Shown here in pieces: positions 23,417 to 32,142 of a DNA stretch of 64,000 nucleotides. Numbering within the stretch: position 1 is the stretch's first letter; every line of letters starts with the position of its first letter. Both the position numbers and the translations under genes were made by a program. Origin of the DNA: CAVSUB01 sp963730995 (GTDB lineage Bacteria > Acidobacteriota > Vicinamibacteria > Vicinamibacterales > 2-12-FULL-66-21); NCBI GenBank assembly GCA_963730995.1, contig CAVSUB010000005.1:1-64000 (forward strand), written 5' to 3'. The notes under the pieces are model-generated. The model searched no databases. It saw nothing but the letters and a program-made list of their open reading frames with translations, and had not been told where the DNA came from.

Positions 23417-26134
23417 CTACCGCCCGAGCCACCGCATCCAGCGAGGCTCCGCCGGCTGGAAATGCTCCAGCAGCCAGATATCCGACGTTTCGGTACCTGT
23501 GCCGACGATCACATGAGACTCATCTGGCGTAAGCGTCATTCCTCGGATTTCGGCGGATGCTGCGATGGGAAGCGCGACCGTGCGCAACTCGCGAAAGCTC
23601 TCGAGGCTCCAGATGGTCAACTCCCATCGGGCACCGGCGCCGCGTCGGACGCCGAGCAGGCGCGACCCGTCACGTGAAAAACGAAACGGGCCGCCGCCAA
23701 ATCCTGCGAGTACTCGCTTCGACGCGTCCTCGGGCGAGACGAGGTGCATGCCGTCGGGTCGCCAGTGCGCAATCCACCTGCCGGTCGGCGACCAATCGGT
23801 CGCTGCGCCGCCCGGAGCCGCATCGTCCAGCCGAACGATCTGCCCGCCGCCGAGTGGGGTCTTGACGAGTTCCCAGCTGCCGTTGTTCAGCCTGCGATAG
23901 GCGATCCAGTTGCCGTCGGGCGACCAGCTCGGGCCGTGCTGGTCGGTCGTTTCCGCATCGAGACGCACGCGCGACCCACCAGCGGTCGGATAGATCCAGA
24001 TGAGATGCTCGGCAGCATAAGTGCCGATCGCGACGCGTTGCCCGTCGGGTGACAACCGTACTTCGAACGGCTGCGTCGCACGATCGTGTTCGGATCCTGC
24101 GCCCCCGCCGATCGGCCGCGGCCACGCGTCGGTGCCTGTGCGGATGCGCACTTCCGGGCTGCCCGAGGCATCGGTCACGTACGCCAGGACGCCCGATTGA
24201 GTCATGTCCGGGCCTGATTCGGCTCGTGACGTCGCCAGCAGCGGCTCCGGCGGTCCGCCGTCGATCGGATACTGAATCAGATCCATGCCGGACTGACGGG
24301 ACACGAACGCAATGCTGCTGCCGTCCGGCGCGACGCTCGGACTTTCCTCTTCGTCTTTTCCCCCGGTCAGCGGCCTGAGCGTGCCGGATCTGGTGTCGGC
24401 CATCAACAGTCGACTGGCGCCGCCGTGCAATGGATAACCATTCATGACGAAGCGGCGGCTGTCGGGCAGCCAGCTGATCGAAGGATTGGATGCAAGATAC
24501 GCCGCGTCGGCAAACAAAAGACGCGCCGAACGACCGGGCCAGGAGATCAACCAGACGCCCCTCGCGTCGTTCAACGCTGTCGTGCTCGCGATCGCCGCAA
24601 GGCTCGAGCCGTCAGGGGAGAACGCGAGCGCCTGAATATTCGCCAGCCGTGGCGGCATGCCGGCCGGATCCAACGGGCGCGCGTCGCCCGTATGTGTATT
24701 CAGCGTCCAGAGCCGGACGCCTTCTGCATCGCCGCGACTGCCGCGACTGACGACGACCGTCTGCGCGTCGGGGCTGATGCAGGCCTTGAGTCCGCCGGCG
24801 GGCCGACCGACGCGACCGGCCTGGGGCTCCGGAGCGGCCTGCATGACGACCTGCGGCTCGCCGCCGCCGGCGCTGACCGACATCAGGTTGCCGTCCCCCG
24901 AGCGCGTGAAGAAGATCCGGGCGCCGTCAGGCGACCAGAACACGGAAATGCCGTCGGTCGCCTGCGTCGTCACGCGCGTCGACTGGGCCGCATCGAATCC
25001 GCGCACGAACAGCTGCGGCTGCCTGTCAATCCGTGCCACGTACGCGAGGGTTCTGCCGTCCGGCGCCCACACCGGCAGTCCTACCGATCCGGTCTCGCTA
25101 ATGAAAGGCCGGAAGGTCGGGACTTCGACCGGCGACGGGAAGACGTCTGCGCTGAACAGGGCGAACGCAGCCGTCAGAACCGCCGCAGCATACGCCAGCG
25201 TCCGGAGCACTCTGGTCCGGATAGTCGCGGAGGTCTTCGACGTGGAGACATCGCGGCCATCGGGGGCCAGTGCTGGCAGCTCGAGGTCTTCACGGATATC
25301 CTCGAGCGCAGCTTTCACGTCCGCAGCATGCTGGTAGCGGCGCCGCCGATCTTTCTCCAGACACCGCGTGACGCAACGTTCAACGCTGCGTGGTGTCGAG
25401 GGGGCGAGCGTCCGCAGCCGCGTCGGCTCGTCGCGCAGCACCGCTGAGAGGAGGGCCGCCGTCGAGTCACCTTCAAAGGCGCGACGGCCCGAAATCATCT
25501 CGTGCAGGACGACGCCCAGGCAGAAAATATCGCTACGCCCATCGAGCGGCTGACCCTCGGCCTGTTCGGGCGACATATAGCCGATCGTGCCGAGGACCGC
25601 GTGGTCCTGCGTCACGGCCGTCATCGTGCCGCGGTCGGTCGCCGTGGCCTCGTCCACGCCGAGCTTGGCGATGCCGAAGTCCAGTACCTTGGCGAATCCC
25701 GATTCGGTGACGACAACGTTGGCGGGCTTGAGATCGCGATGAACGATGCTGGCGCCGTGGGCAACCCGGAGCGCTTCACTGATGTCGATCGCATAGCCAA
25801 TGGCGAGACGCACCGGGACAGGGCCGCGGGCGATCACGTCCAGGAGCGTCGTTCCGAGTACGAGCTCCATGATGATCGCCTGGTGGCCATCGAAGTCGAC
25901 GACGTCGTGGATCGCGGCGATGTGCGGACTGTTGAGCGCCGCGAGGGCTTGCGCCTCGCGCTTGAAGCGGGCGCGAAAATCCGGATCGTCGATCCCCCAG
26001 ATCGGCAGGATTTTCAGAGCGACGTCGCGGTTCAGCCGCGTGTCGCGCGCCCGGTAGACTTCGCCCATCCCGCCCGCGCCTAGGGCAGCGATGATTTCGT
26101 ACGCACCGAGGCCGGTACCGGGCGCCAGGGACAT
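23417..26134 (-). CDS. eukaryotic-like Ser/Thr protein kinase with C-terminal propeller
   Basis: 905 residues from the ATG at 26134 (SLAPGTGLGAYEI). The kinase domain (about 10-285) has the Gly loop GAGGMGEVY, catalytic Lys in VALKIL, HRDLKPANV, DFGIAKLG, YMSPEQA and the closing Arg region. A membrane helix follows at about 317-340 (TLAYAAAVLTAAFALFSADV). Then come TolB/WD40-like blades repeating WAPDGRTLAYVA, WSPDGARIFF, FSPDGSSLAAI, APDGSSIAFVS and others to the end, presumably extracytoplasmic. Complete, with no frameshift. A substrate is not deducible. The upstream frame offers earlier starts without homology. Confidence 0.92.
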   Translation of the reverse strand: MSLAPGTGLGAYEIIAALGAGGMGEVYRARDTRLNRDVALKILPIWGIDDPDFRARFKREAQALAALNSPHIAAIHDVVDFDGHQAIIMELVLGTTLLDVIARGPVPVRLAIGYAIDISEALRVAHGASIVHRDLKPANVVVTESGFAKVLDFGIAKLGVDEATATDRGTMTAVTQDHAVLGTIGYMSPEQAEGQPLDGRSDIFCLGVVLHEMISGRRAFEGDSTAALLSAVLRDEPTRLRTLAPSTPRSVERCVTRCLEKDRRRRYQHAADVKAALEDIREDLELPALAPDGRDVSTSKTSATIRTRVLRTLAYAAAVLTAAFALFSADVFPSPVEVPTFRPFISETGSVGLPVWAPDGRTLAYVARIDRQPQLFVRGFDAAQSTRVTTQATDGISVFWSPDGARIFFTRSGDGNLMSVSAGGGEPQVVMQAAPEPQAGRVGRPAGGLKACISPDAQTVVVSRGSRGDAEGVRLWTLNTHTGDARPLDPAGMPPRLANIQALAFSPDGSSLAAIASTTALNDARGVWLISWPGRSARLLFADAAYLASNPSISWLPDSRRFVMNGYPLHGGASRLLMADTRSGTLRPLTGGKDEEESPSVAPDGSSIAFVSRQSGMDLIQYPIDGGPPEPLLATSRAESGPDMTQSGVLAYVTDASGSPEVRIRTGTDAWPRPIGGGAGSEHDRATQPFEVRLSPDGQRVAIGTYAAEHLIWIYPTAGGSRVRLDAETTDQHGPSWSPDGNWIAYRRLNNGSWELVKTPLGGGQIVRLDDAAPGGAATDWSPTGRWIAHWRPDGMHLVSPEDASKRVLAGFGGGPFRFSRDGSRLLGVRRGAGARWELTIWSLESFRELRTVALPIAASAEIRGMTLTPDESHVIVGTGTETSDIWLLEHFQPAEPRWMRWLGR

Positions 26135-26153
26135 GTCAGATGGGAACGGCCAA

Positions 26154-26402
26154 TCATAGCGCACCAGCGGCGATGTCGAGCCCCGCGTTGCGCAGGCGGT
26201 CAATCAGCTGCGCATCCGTGTCGGCGTCAAACAACGTCTGCAGCTCCACGCGCGCAATCGCAGCGTAGTCCGGCCTCAGCGCACGTCGGTCGACGATCTT
26301 CGACCCTGGATCATCCGTGCGACCTGATCGGAGCCGGACAATCGCTCGTGCGCTTTCGCCCTCGCAATGACGAGTACACTGCACACGAGGTGATGCGTGC
26401 AC
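26154..26402 (-). CDS. short unrecognised frame upstream of the kinase, possibly a stub
   Basis: The last 45 codons before the TGA at 26156-26154 read like protein (DYAAIARVELQTLFDADTDA, QLIDRLRNAGLDIAAGAL), amphipathic and Leu/Ala-rich, while the upstream half is Arg-rich and unlike it. It may be the end of a lost gene lying 19 bases upstream of the kinase start. No family recognised. Confidence 0.22.
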   Translation of the reverse strand: MHASPRVQCTRHCEGESARAIVRLRSGRTDDPGSKIVDRRALRPDYAAIARVELQTLFDADTDAQLIDRLRNAGLDIAAGAL

Positions 26403-27011
26403 TCAAGAACCGTTTCGACTGTCGCGACAGCGATCGCAATCATGGCGGGCGTGGTCGGCACAGCGGCATCCCAGACGGATCAATCCGCTGGAGCTCGGAG
26501 TTCGGATGCAATCGCTCGGCCTCTCCTGCTCGACAGCGATGAAGGGGAGCTGAGGAATCGCCGCATTCACACCGACAGCACTTCACCCGCCTCGTCTCAA
26601 TTCATCCTCAAGGTGAGCCCGAAGAACAATGGATCCCAGCATCTGGTGGCCGGGACAGAAGTGCTCGCTCCGGGAGCCACACTACCGAAGCACAGACACC
26701 TGGTTCAGGATGAAATCCTGCTGATCCAAGGCGGAACGGCCCACGTGTGGCTCGGCGATCAGGAGCGCGATCTCCATGCTGGAGGCCTGGTGTTCATCCC
26801 GGCGAACACCTGGATCAGTGGGAAGAACATAGGCGCCACTCCGATCGCGTTGACGTTCGTCTTCTCGGCGCCAGGGTTCGAGGAGACGATGCGATGCAAT
26901 TCCGTGCCGGCCGGTGAGACGCCGACACCGATCACGCCGGAGCAGCAGAAAGATTGCGCACACCTCGGGCACTCCGAGAGTGCGGGCCGGCTGGACGACC
27001 CGAAGAAGTGA
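26397..27011 (+). CDS. exported cupin-domain protein
   Basis: 204 residues from the GTG at 26397, followed by a signal peptide (STVATAIAIMAGVVGTAASQ). Cupin motif 1 is GATLPKHRHLVQDEILLIQG and motif 2 is FIPANTWISGKNIG; the second motif lacks the usual His, so metal binding may be incomplete. The C-terminus (CNSVPAGETPTPITPEQQKD) contains two Cys that could form a disulfide with C-terminal region Cys. Third cupin in the window. Monocistronic. Ligand unknown. Confidence 0.75.
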   Translation: MHSRTVSTVATAIAIMAGVVGTAASQTDQSAGARSSDAIARPLLLDSDEGELRNRRIHTDSTSPASSQFILKVSPKNNGSQHLVAGTEVLAPGATLPKHRHLVQDEILLIQGGTAHVWLGDQERDLHAGGLVFIPANTWISGKNIGATPIALTFVFSAPGFEETMRCNSVPAGETPTPITPEQQKDCAHLGHSESAGRLDDPKK

Positions 27012-27226
27012 GCCTTGCCGGTTTCGCGGCGCAGCAGCACGCGCCTCTTTCTGCACACGAAGCGACACGGCGCATGCGCGTACCTCTAAGCACAACGCCC
27101 TGGTGGTTCGCGATCGCAGACTTCCCCGCGCGGTCCAGCGGCTGAGCCCTAACTCGGAATACCCTCCTGCGATTCGAGCTGCGCTGGTAAGGACCACGAC
27201 GGGTAGCCAGGGCCCACCATCCATCC

Positions 27227-27255
27227 TTGACAATAAAAGTTGTCAACACTACCAT
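27227..27255 (+). promoter_or_regulatory. promoter with embedded operator for the ArsR/AHSA1 pair
   Basis: A -35 TTGACA (27227-27232) and a -10-like TACCAT (27250-27255) are 17 bases apart. The perfect inverted repeat TTGACAA-N6-TTGTCAA (27227-27246) covers the -35 and the spacer, where an ArsR dimer could block polymerase. The GTG start at 27262 lies six bases after the -10, so the transcript would have no leader. Confidence 0.6.
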
Positions 27256-27261
27256 CTCCTC

Positions 27262-27903
27262 GTGCTCGACATCCAAGTCATCGATGATCCGGCAGCGGCG
27301 ACGGTGGCTTTGGAGCCGATGCGGAGTCGACTCCTCTCCGAGCTGGTCGTGCCCGCCTCGGCGGCGACGTTGGCCACGCGGGTTGGCCTGGCTCGGCAGA
27401 AAGTCAACTACCACCTGCACGCGCTGGAGGCGCACGGGCTGGTGCGGCTGGCCGAGGAACGCAAGTGGGGCGGGCTGACGGAACGGCTGCTCGTGGCGAC
27501 GGCCGCTTCCTACGTCGTTTCGCCGAGCGCCCTGGGTCCGGTCGCCGCGGATCCGAATCGGGAAATCGACAGGCTGTCCGCGAGCTATCTCATCGCCCTG
27601 GGCGCACGGGTCGTCCGCGAGGTGGGCGACCTTGTTCGTCGTGCGAAAGAGGCGGGCAAACGCCTGGCGACCCTGGCGGTGGATACCGAGGTTCGCTTCC
27701 GGTCGGCGACGGACCGGGCGGCTTTCAGCAACGAACTCACCGAGGCCATCACGAAACTGGTTTCGAAGTACCACGATGAATCCGCCCCCGGCGGCCGCGC
27801 GCATCGCCTGGTGGTCGTGGCGCACCCTCTGCCCTCCTACGCCGTAGGCTCCGGCGAGACCTCGCCGAAGCGCCTTCGGTGCGAAGGCGCGCCGCAGAAA
27901 TGA
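27262..27903 (+). CDS. ArsR-like winged-helix transcriptional regulator
   Basis: 213 residues from the GTG at 27262 (LDIQVIDDPAAATVALEPMR). The winged helix covers about 15-80: LLSELVVPASAATLATRVGL, QKVNYHLHALEAHGLVRLAE. The rest is helical with ALGARVVREVGDLVRRAKEA and a beta hairpin, as in the longer HTH_20/ArsR proteins paired with SRPBCC domains. No metal-binding Cys cluster, so the signal is not a classic heavy metal. It sits directly downstream of a perfect inverted repeat and 66 bases ahead of the AHSA1 gene, implying an autoregulated two-gene operon. Confidence 0.82.
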   Translation: MLDIQVIDDPAAATVALEPMRSRLLSELVVPASAATLATRVGLARQKVNYHLHALEAHGLVRLAEERKWGGLTERLLVATAASYVVSPSALGPVAADPNREIDRLSASYLIALGARVVREVGDLVRRAKEAGKRLATLAVDTEVRFRSATDRAAFSNELTEAITKLVSKYHDESAPGGRAHRLVVVAHPLPSYAVGSGETSPKRLRCEGAPQK

Positions 27904-27969
27904 GTACGCAGCGAGCGCGTGAGGGGGGGCACCGGGGACGAAGTCCCTCCGCATTCTCAAGGAGCCATC

Positions 27970-28791
27970 ATGAGCGTGAAGAAAGAAGCCTCCGGACGCC
28001 GTTCAGTCCAGGTCGAAGTCGAGGTCCCCGGCACGCCGGAGGAAGTCTGGCAGGCCATCGCCACCGGGCCGGGTATTTCGTCCTGGTTCGTGCCGACTGA
28101 GTTCGAGGAGCGCGACGGGAAGCCCGTCGCGGTGACGTTGAACTTCGGCCCGGGCATGGAGTCCCGTTCCGTCGTGACGGCCTGGGATCCGCCGCGGAGG
28201 TTTGCCGCGCAGGGCGAGGGCTGGGGTGGCTCGCCGCCCATCGCGGACGAGTGGAGCGTCGAAGCGCGCGGCGGAGGCATCTGCGTCGTCCGCGTCGTGC
28301 ATAGCCTCTTCGCCAGCACGGACGACTGGGACAATCAGCTGGAAGGCACCGAATCCGGCTGGCCTGGCTTCTTCCGCATCCTGCGGATCTATCTCACGCA
28401 CTTCCGCGGCCAACGCTCCGCGATGATGCAGTGGATGGCCCCCGCCGCGGGAACCGAAGCGGAGGCCTGGGAAACGCTGACCGCGGCATTGGGGCTGAAA
28501 GGCGTGAGCGCCGGGCAGCGTTGGACCGCCCCGGCGGGCGTCCCGGCGCTCAGCGGCGTGGTGGAGCACGTCAGCCAGAGTCCGTGCAACGCCCTGCTGC
28601 GGCTCGACAAGCCGGGGCCGGGCACCGCCGCCCTTGGCGCCGTCAACTGCGGCGGCCCGATCATGGTCACGCTAAGCTTCTACCTCTACGGCGATCAGGC
28701 GGCCGGGACCGTCGCCCGCGAGACACCGCTCTGGCAAGCGTGGATTCAAGAACGCTTCCCGATGCCGTCGGAGCCGAGCAAGAGTGAATGA
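27970..28791 (+). CDS. SRPBCC / AHSA1-domain protein
   Basis: 273 residues from the ATG at 27970, preceded by AAGGAG five bases away. The first 150 residues show the helix-grip fold: VQVEVEVPGTPEEVWQAIAT, GPGISSWFVPTEFE, VVTAWDPPRRFAAQGEGWG, then a long C-terminal helix (WPGFFRILRIYLTHFRGQR). Residues about 175-265 form a second, less clear half. The domain binds a hydrophobic ligand in a central cavity or acts on Hsp90-like partners in eukaryotes; in bacteria such ArsR-linked copies are of unknown role. Same operon as the ArsR-like regulator. Confidence 0.85.
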   Translation: MSVKKEASGRRSVQVEVEVPGTPEEVWQAIATGPGISSWFVPTEFEERDGKPVAVTLNFGPGMESRSVVTAWDPPRRFAAQGEGWGGSPPIADEWSVEARGGGICVVRVVHSLFASTDDWDNQLEGTESGWPGFFRILRIYLTHFRGQRSAMMQWMAPAAGTEAEAWETLTAALGLKGVSAGQRWTAPAGVPALSGVVEHVSQSPCNALLRLDKPGPGTAALGAVNCGGPIMVTLSFYLYGDQAAGTVARETPLWQAWIQERFPMPSEPSKSE

Positions 28792-28844
28792 TCGCGTGGT
28801 CATGGGAGTGCACTCCCGTCGTTGCGCCCGTTGTCTGGTTCCCT

Positions 28845-29205
28845 CTCCTGTGCTCGGGGATGGTCGGGGTGAGTGCATGATCTCTTGAGGAACTGCCGAG
28901 CGAGAACAATCCGTACGGTGATCGACCTCTGCTGCCGAGATCTGTTCGGGCGACAGGTAGAGCGGCGTGCCCATAATCACTCCCTGTGTGCGCACGTTCG
29001 TACGACGAGACGGTGTGGCCGTCTTGTCCGACGGCATAAACGTCTTTGGCCAGGCGGAAATCCAGCACCTTGAAGTGTTGGTCACTGATCACCAGGATGT
29101 TCGCGGGCTTCAGGTCACGGTGTACTGAGCCCCTTGTCGTGGGCGGCGGCTATCCCCTCTGCCAACGGGGTTGCGAGTTCGACCACCCGATCGGCCGCAG
29201 TCCAG
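28845..29205 (-). pseudogene. Ser/Thr kinase catalytic-domain fragment, multiply frameshifted
   Basis: The minus strand, read with frame changes, gives VVELATPLAEGIAAAHDKGL, then the catalytic-loop piece HRDLKPANILVISDQHFKVL with DFRLAKDV (DFG changed to DFR), then GVIMGTPLYLSPEQISAAEV and DHRTD, and a trace of LFSLG. These are subdomains VIb to IX of a Ser/Thr kinase in correct order. At least three frameshifts separate them and both ends are missing. Lies between the AHSA1 gene and the MASE1 kinase. Confidence 0.7.
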
Positions 29206-29274
29206 CGCGAACGCCCGGCTCGCGTTGTGTCTTTACGCCCGATGATTCAGCAGATGTGACAAGATTCGTGCCGC

Positions 29275-30909
29275 GTGGATACTGTGCTGGCCAATGCTCG
29301 AGCCTTCCTGCGGCGGGTTCCCGGGCAGGGCGCCGTCGGACCAATTCTCGTCTCCGCGGCTTACTATCTCGGCGCGCAGATCGGGTTCGTGCTGCAGTCG
29401 CCGAACGCGCCGCAGTCCGTACTGTGGCTGCCCAATTCGATCTTGCTCGCGGTGCTGCTGATCGTGCCGTTCAGGAGGTGGCCCGTGTACTTGGCCGCCG
29501 CGTTCCCGGCGCAGATGCTGGTTTCGGTGGGGACCGGGGCGCCGCCGCTGACGCTGGCGCTGCTGTTCCTGACCAACTGCGCCGACGCCTCGCTCGGCGC
29601 GTTTCTGGTCCGACGCATCACACGCTCGCACCGTCCGTTCGTGTTCGACGGTCTGGCCGCTACGATGATCTTCGTCGCGTTCGGGGCCATTCTTCCGACC
29701 GTGCTGCTCTCCTTCGCGGACGCGGGCATCTCCGTCGCCACCGGGTGGAGCAACAGCTACTATGCCGCGTTCGCCACGCGCGCGAGATCCAACGTGCTGA
29801 CGCACCTGATCGTCGTGCCGGCCATCGTCGACCTGGCGGCGCGCGACTGGAGGCGCATTCGCGCGGCAGGCGTTGTCGAAGGCGCCGCGTTGACCGGGCT
29901 GCTGCTCGTCATCTGCGGCATCGCCTTCTCGCGATCCGCGGGATCCCAGGCCTTTGCCGCCGTGTTGTATATGCCGCTGCCCCTGCTCCTGTGGGCGGCG
30001 TTCAGGTTCGGACCTGGAGGTATCGGCTGGGGCGCGCTGATCGTCTCGATGGTCGCGAGCTGGAATGTACTCCACAGCCGCGGCCCCTTCTCCTCACGCT
30101 CCCCGCTCGAGGAAGTCGTGTCCGTGCAGCTGTTCCTGCTGGCGAGCACGCTCCCGCTGCTGTGTCTGTCGGCCGTGATCCGGGAACGCGACCGCGCGTC
30201 GCACGCCGTGCGGGAGAGCGAATCGGCGCTCCGCGAGAGCTACGGTCGCGTTCGCGAGCTGGCCGGCAAATTGATCACCGCGCAGGAGTTGGAGCGCTCC
30301 CGCATTGCCCGCGACATGCATGACGATCTCGGCCAGCAGCTCGCGGCCTTGTCGATCTCGATCAGCGCGCTTCGCCGCCGCTCGCTCCAGCCGTCGGAAC
30401 TGAATGACGCCCTTCGCGCCTTGCAGGAGCGGATCGGCGCAGTGGTCGACCACGTCCGGGATTTATCTCACGATCTGCATCCCGCAACGCTCGAACACGT
30501 CGGGCTCATCCCGGCGCTGCGTGCGCACTGCGCCGATTTCGCTCGGCAGAATCGGCTCGACGTCCGCTTCAGCGCGGACGGAGCGCTCGCGCCGCTTCCG
30601 CGCGATCTGGCCGTGTGCCTGTATCGCATCGTGCAGGAGGGACTGCGAAACTTCGCCAATCACGCCGGGGTCCGAGATGCCAGCGTGTCGCTGACGCAGA
30701 CACCGGATCTCGTCGAGCTGACGATTGTCGACCGCGGCCGTGGATTCGATCAGGACGGTGCGGCGGCGCGCCGTGGTCTCGGCCTGCTGAGCATCGAGGA
30801 ACGCGTCCGGCTCGTCGGCGGGATTTTCAACGTCACGTCGACGCGCGATCGTGGTACAGCTCTTCACGTGCAGGTACCGGTTCGGGCACTAGTAGGACGT
30901 AACGCCTGA
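29275..30909 (+). CDS. MASE1-domain sensor histidine kinase (NarL-partner type)
   Basis: 544 residues from the GTG at 29275. About eight membrane helices fill residues 20-300 and resemble MASE1 (SVLWLPNSILLAVLLIVPFR, LYMPLPLLLWAAFRFGPGG). A coiled linker leads to the HisKA_3 H-box (IARDMHDDLGQQLAALSISI, near residue 345-365) and an ATPase domain (VQEGLRNFANHAG N-box, DRGRGFD, GLGLLSIEERV). This type phosphorylates NarL/FixJ regulators with LuxR-like DNA binding, but none is encoded nearby, so it is an orphan here. A hairpin repeat follows directly after the stop. Confidence 0.9.
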   Translation: MDTVLANARAFLRRVPGQGAVGPILVSAAYYLGAQIGFVLQSPNAPQSVLWLPNSILLAVLLIVPFRRWPVYLAAAFPAQMLVSVGTGAPPLTLALLFLTNCADASLGAFLVRRITRSHRPFVFDGLAATMIFVAFGAILPTVLLSFADAGISVATGWSNSYYAAFATRARSNVLTHLIVVPAIVDLAARDWRRIRAAGVVEGAALTGLLLVICGIAFSRSAGSQAFAAVLYMPLPLLLWAAFRFGPGGIGWGALIVSMVASWNVLHSRGPFSSRSPLEEVVSVQLFLLASTLPLLCLSAVIRERDRASHAVRESESALRESYGRVRELAGKLITAQELERSRIARDMHDDLGQQLAALSISISALRRRSLQPSELNDALRALQERIGAVVDHVRDLSHDLHPATLEHVGLIPALRAHCADFARQNRLDVRFSADGALAPLPRDLAVCLYRIVQEGLRNFANHAGVRDASVSLTQTPDLVELTIVDRGRGFDQDGAAARRGLGLLSIEERVRLVGGIFNVTSTRDRGTALHVQVPVRALVGRNA

Positions 30910-30913
30910 ATCG

Positions 30914-30960
30914 GTAGCAGCCGTTCCGTTGTCACGGCTGCGGAATGCGGGCCCGAACGA
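30914..30960. repeat. dispersed hairpin repeat, copy 2
   Basis: Matches 425-471. This copy forms a perfect seven-base stem, GCAGCCG with CGGCTGC, around an 11-base loop. It starts five bases past the stop of the histidine kinase gene, mirroring the 3'-end position of copy 1, and lies 40 bases left of the IS630-type element. Confidence 0.5.
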
Positions 30961-31000
30961 CGTCCGTCACTACTACTGATTCAGCTGATACGGTCCACTA

Positions 31001-32016
31001 ACCCCAGAATTCAGTTGAGTTATCAGTAAGTCTGTGATCTCTTGTGCACATGCCAAATCCATTTCCGATCGAACTCCGGGAGCGGGCGGTGCGTGCGTAT
31101 GAATCAGGCGAAGGGTCGCACACGGCGGTGGCCGAGCGGTTCTCGTTGAATCCCTGGACGCTCCTTGCGCTGGATCCTCCGTCATCGCGAAACGGGCAGC
31201 GTGGCGCCGCTGGCCAAGAGCGGCGGCCGGACATCGCCCGTGGACCTCGAGCTACTCGAGACGGTGGTCCATGACACGCGCGACGCCACGACCGAGGAGC
31301 TGACCCGGGAGTACAACCGCCGCGTCGACCGCGCGCGCCGCGTCCATCGGTCGAGTATCCTGCGCGCCCTGCATCGGAGCGGATACGTGTTCAAAAAAAA
31401 CGGCCGCGGCCTGCAGAACAAGACCGCGCCGACGTTCAAGCCAAACGCGAGGCGTTCCGCCAGTGGATCGCTCAGATAGATCCCGAGCGACTCGTGTTTG
31501 TTGATGAATCGGGCGCCAACCTCGCGATGGGCCGCTCGCACGCGTGGGTCAAGCGGGGTGAGGTCGTGGTCGACCCGCGACCGATGAACTGGGGGAACAA
31601 TTTGACGCTGATCGGGGCGATTCGAGCCGATCGCTGGCTGACGCTGAGCACGGACTGGCACGCGGCGAACGCGGAGCGATTCGTCGTGTGGGTCGCGCGT
31701 CGCTTGGCGCCAAAGCTGCGCGCCGGCGACATCGTGATCATGGATAACCTGGGTGCGCACAAGGACGCGCGCGTCCGCCAGCTGATCGAACAGTGCGGCG
31801 CCACCCTCGAGTTTCTGCCGCCGTATTCGTACGACCTGAATCCGATCGAATCGGCATGGGCATTGATCAAGAAACGCATCCGCTCGATCGCCCCACGCAC
31901 CGGCGCGGCTCTGCGGGCCACCGCCCAACGCGCCTGGCGGGTGATCCGCCCCGAACACTGTTCCAAGTGGTACGCCCATGCTGGTTACTGCTGACAACTC
32001 AACTGATCTCTGGGGT
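31001..32016 (+). mobile_element. IS630-type insertion sequence, complete ends
   Basis: A 1016-bp element bounded by imperfect inverted repeats of about 30 bases (left 31001-31029 beginning ACCCCAG, right 31985-32016 ending CTGGGGT). Both ends are flanked by TA (30999-31000 and 32017-32018), the target duplication expected for IS630/Tc1-mariner elements. The transposase frame inside is interrupted. A partial second copy lies at 37404-37575. Confidence 0.85.
31050..31994 (+). pseudogene. IS630 transposase, interrupted by two frame changes
   Basis: Starts at the ATG at 31050 (PNPFPIELRERAVRAYESGE), with an N-terminal helix-turn-helix (AVAERFSLNPWTL). One extra base near 31170 breaks the frame at SLNPWTLL; the remnant copy at 37404 reads on as VRWVLRHRETG. 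The chain goes on to about 31400, where the run of eight A at 31393-31400 (C-AAA-AAA-AAC) precedes a -1 shift into KRPRPAEQDRADVQAKREAF, and then the DDE catalytic core LVFVDESGANLAM, IVIMDNLGAHK, and PYSYDLNPIESAWALIKK. The three acidic residues are present. The second shift could be programmed slippage; the first looks like damage. Confidence 0.8.
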
Positions 32017-32142
32017 TAGGCGTGCCCGGATCGGTGTAGATCAATTCCTTGGCTATTTTGAGTGCGTCGGAATGGCTGGGTGTGCGGGACGATTTCCGCA
32101 ACTGGCGCATCCGTGCGGCATGACGCGTTCGGGGATCTGGGC

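Noticed and set aside
24425..25447. A 340-codon plus-strand frame inside the intact Ser/Thr kinase
   Set aside because: Antisense to well-conserved propeller and kinase motifs; biased composition only.
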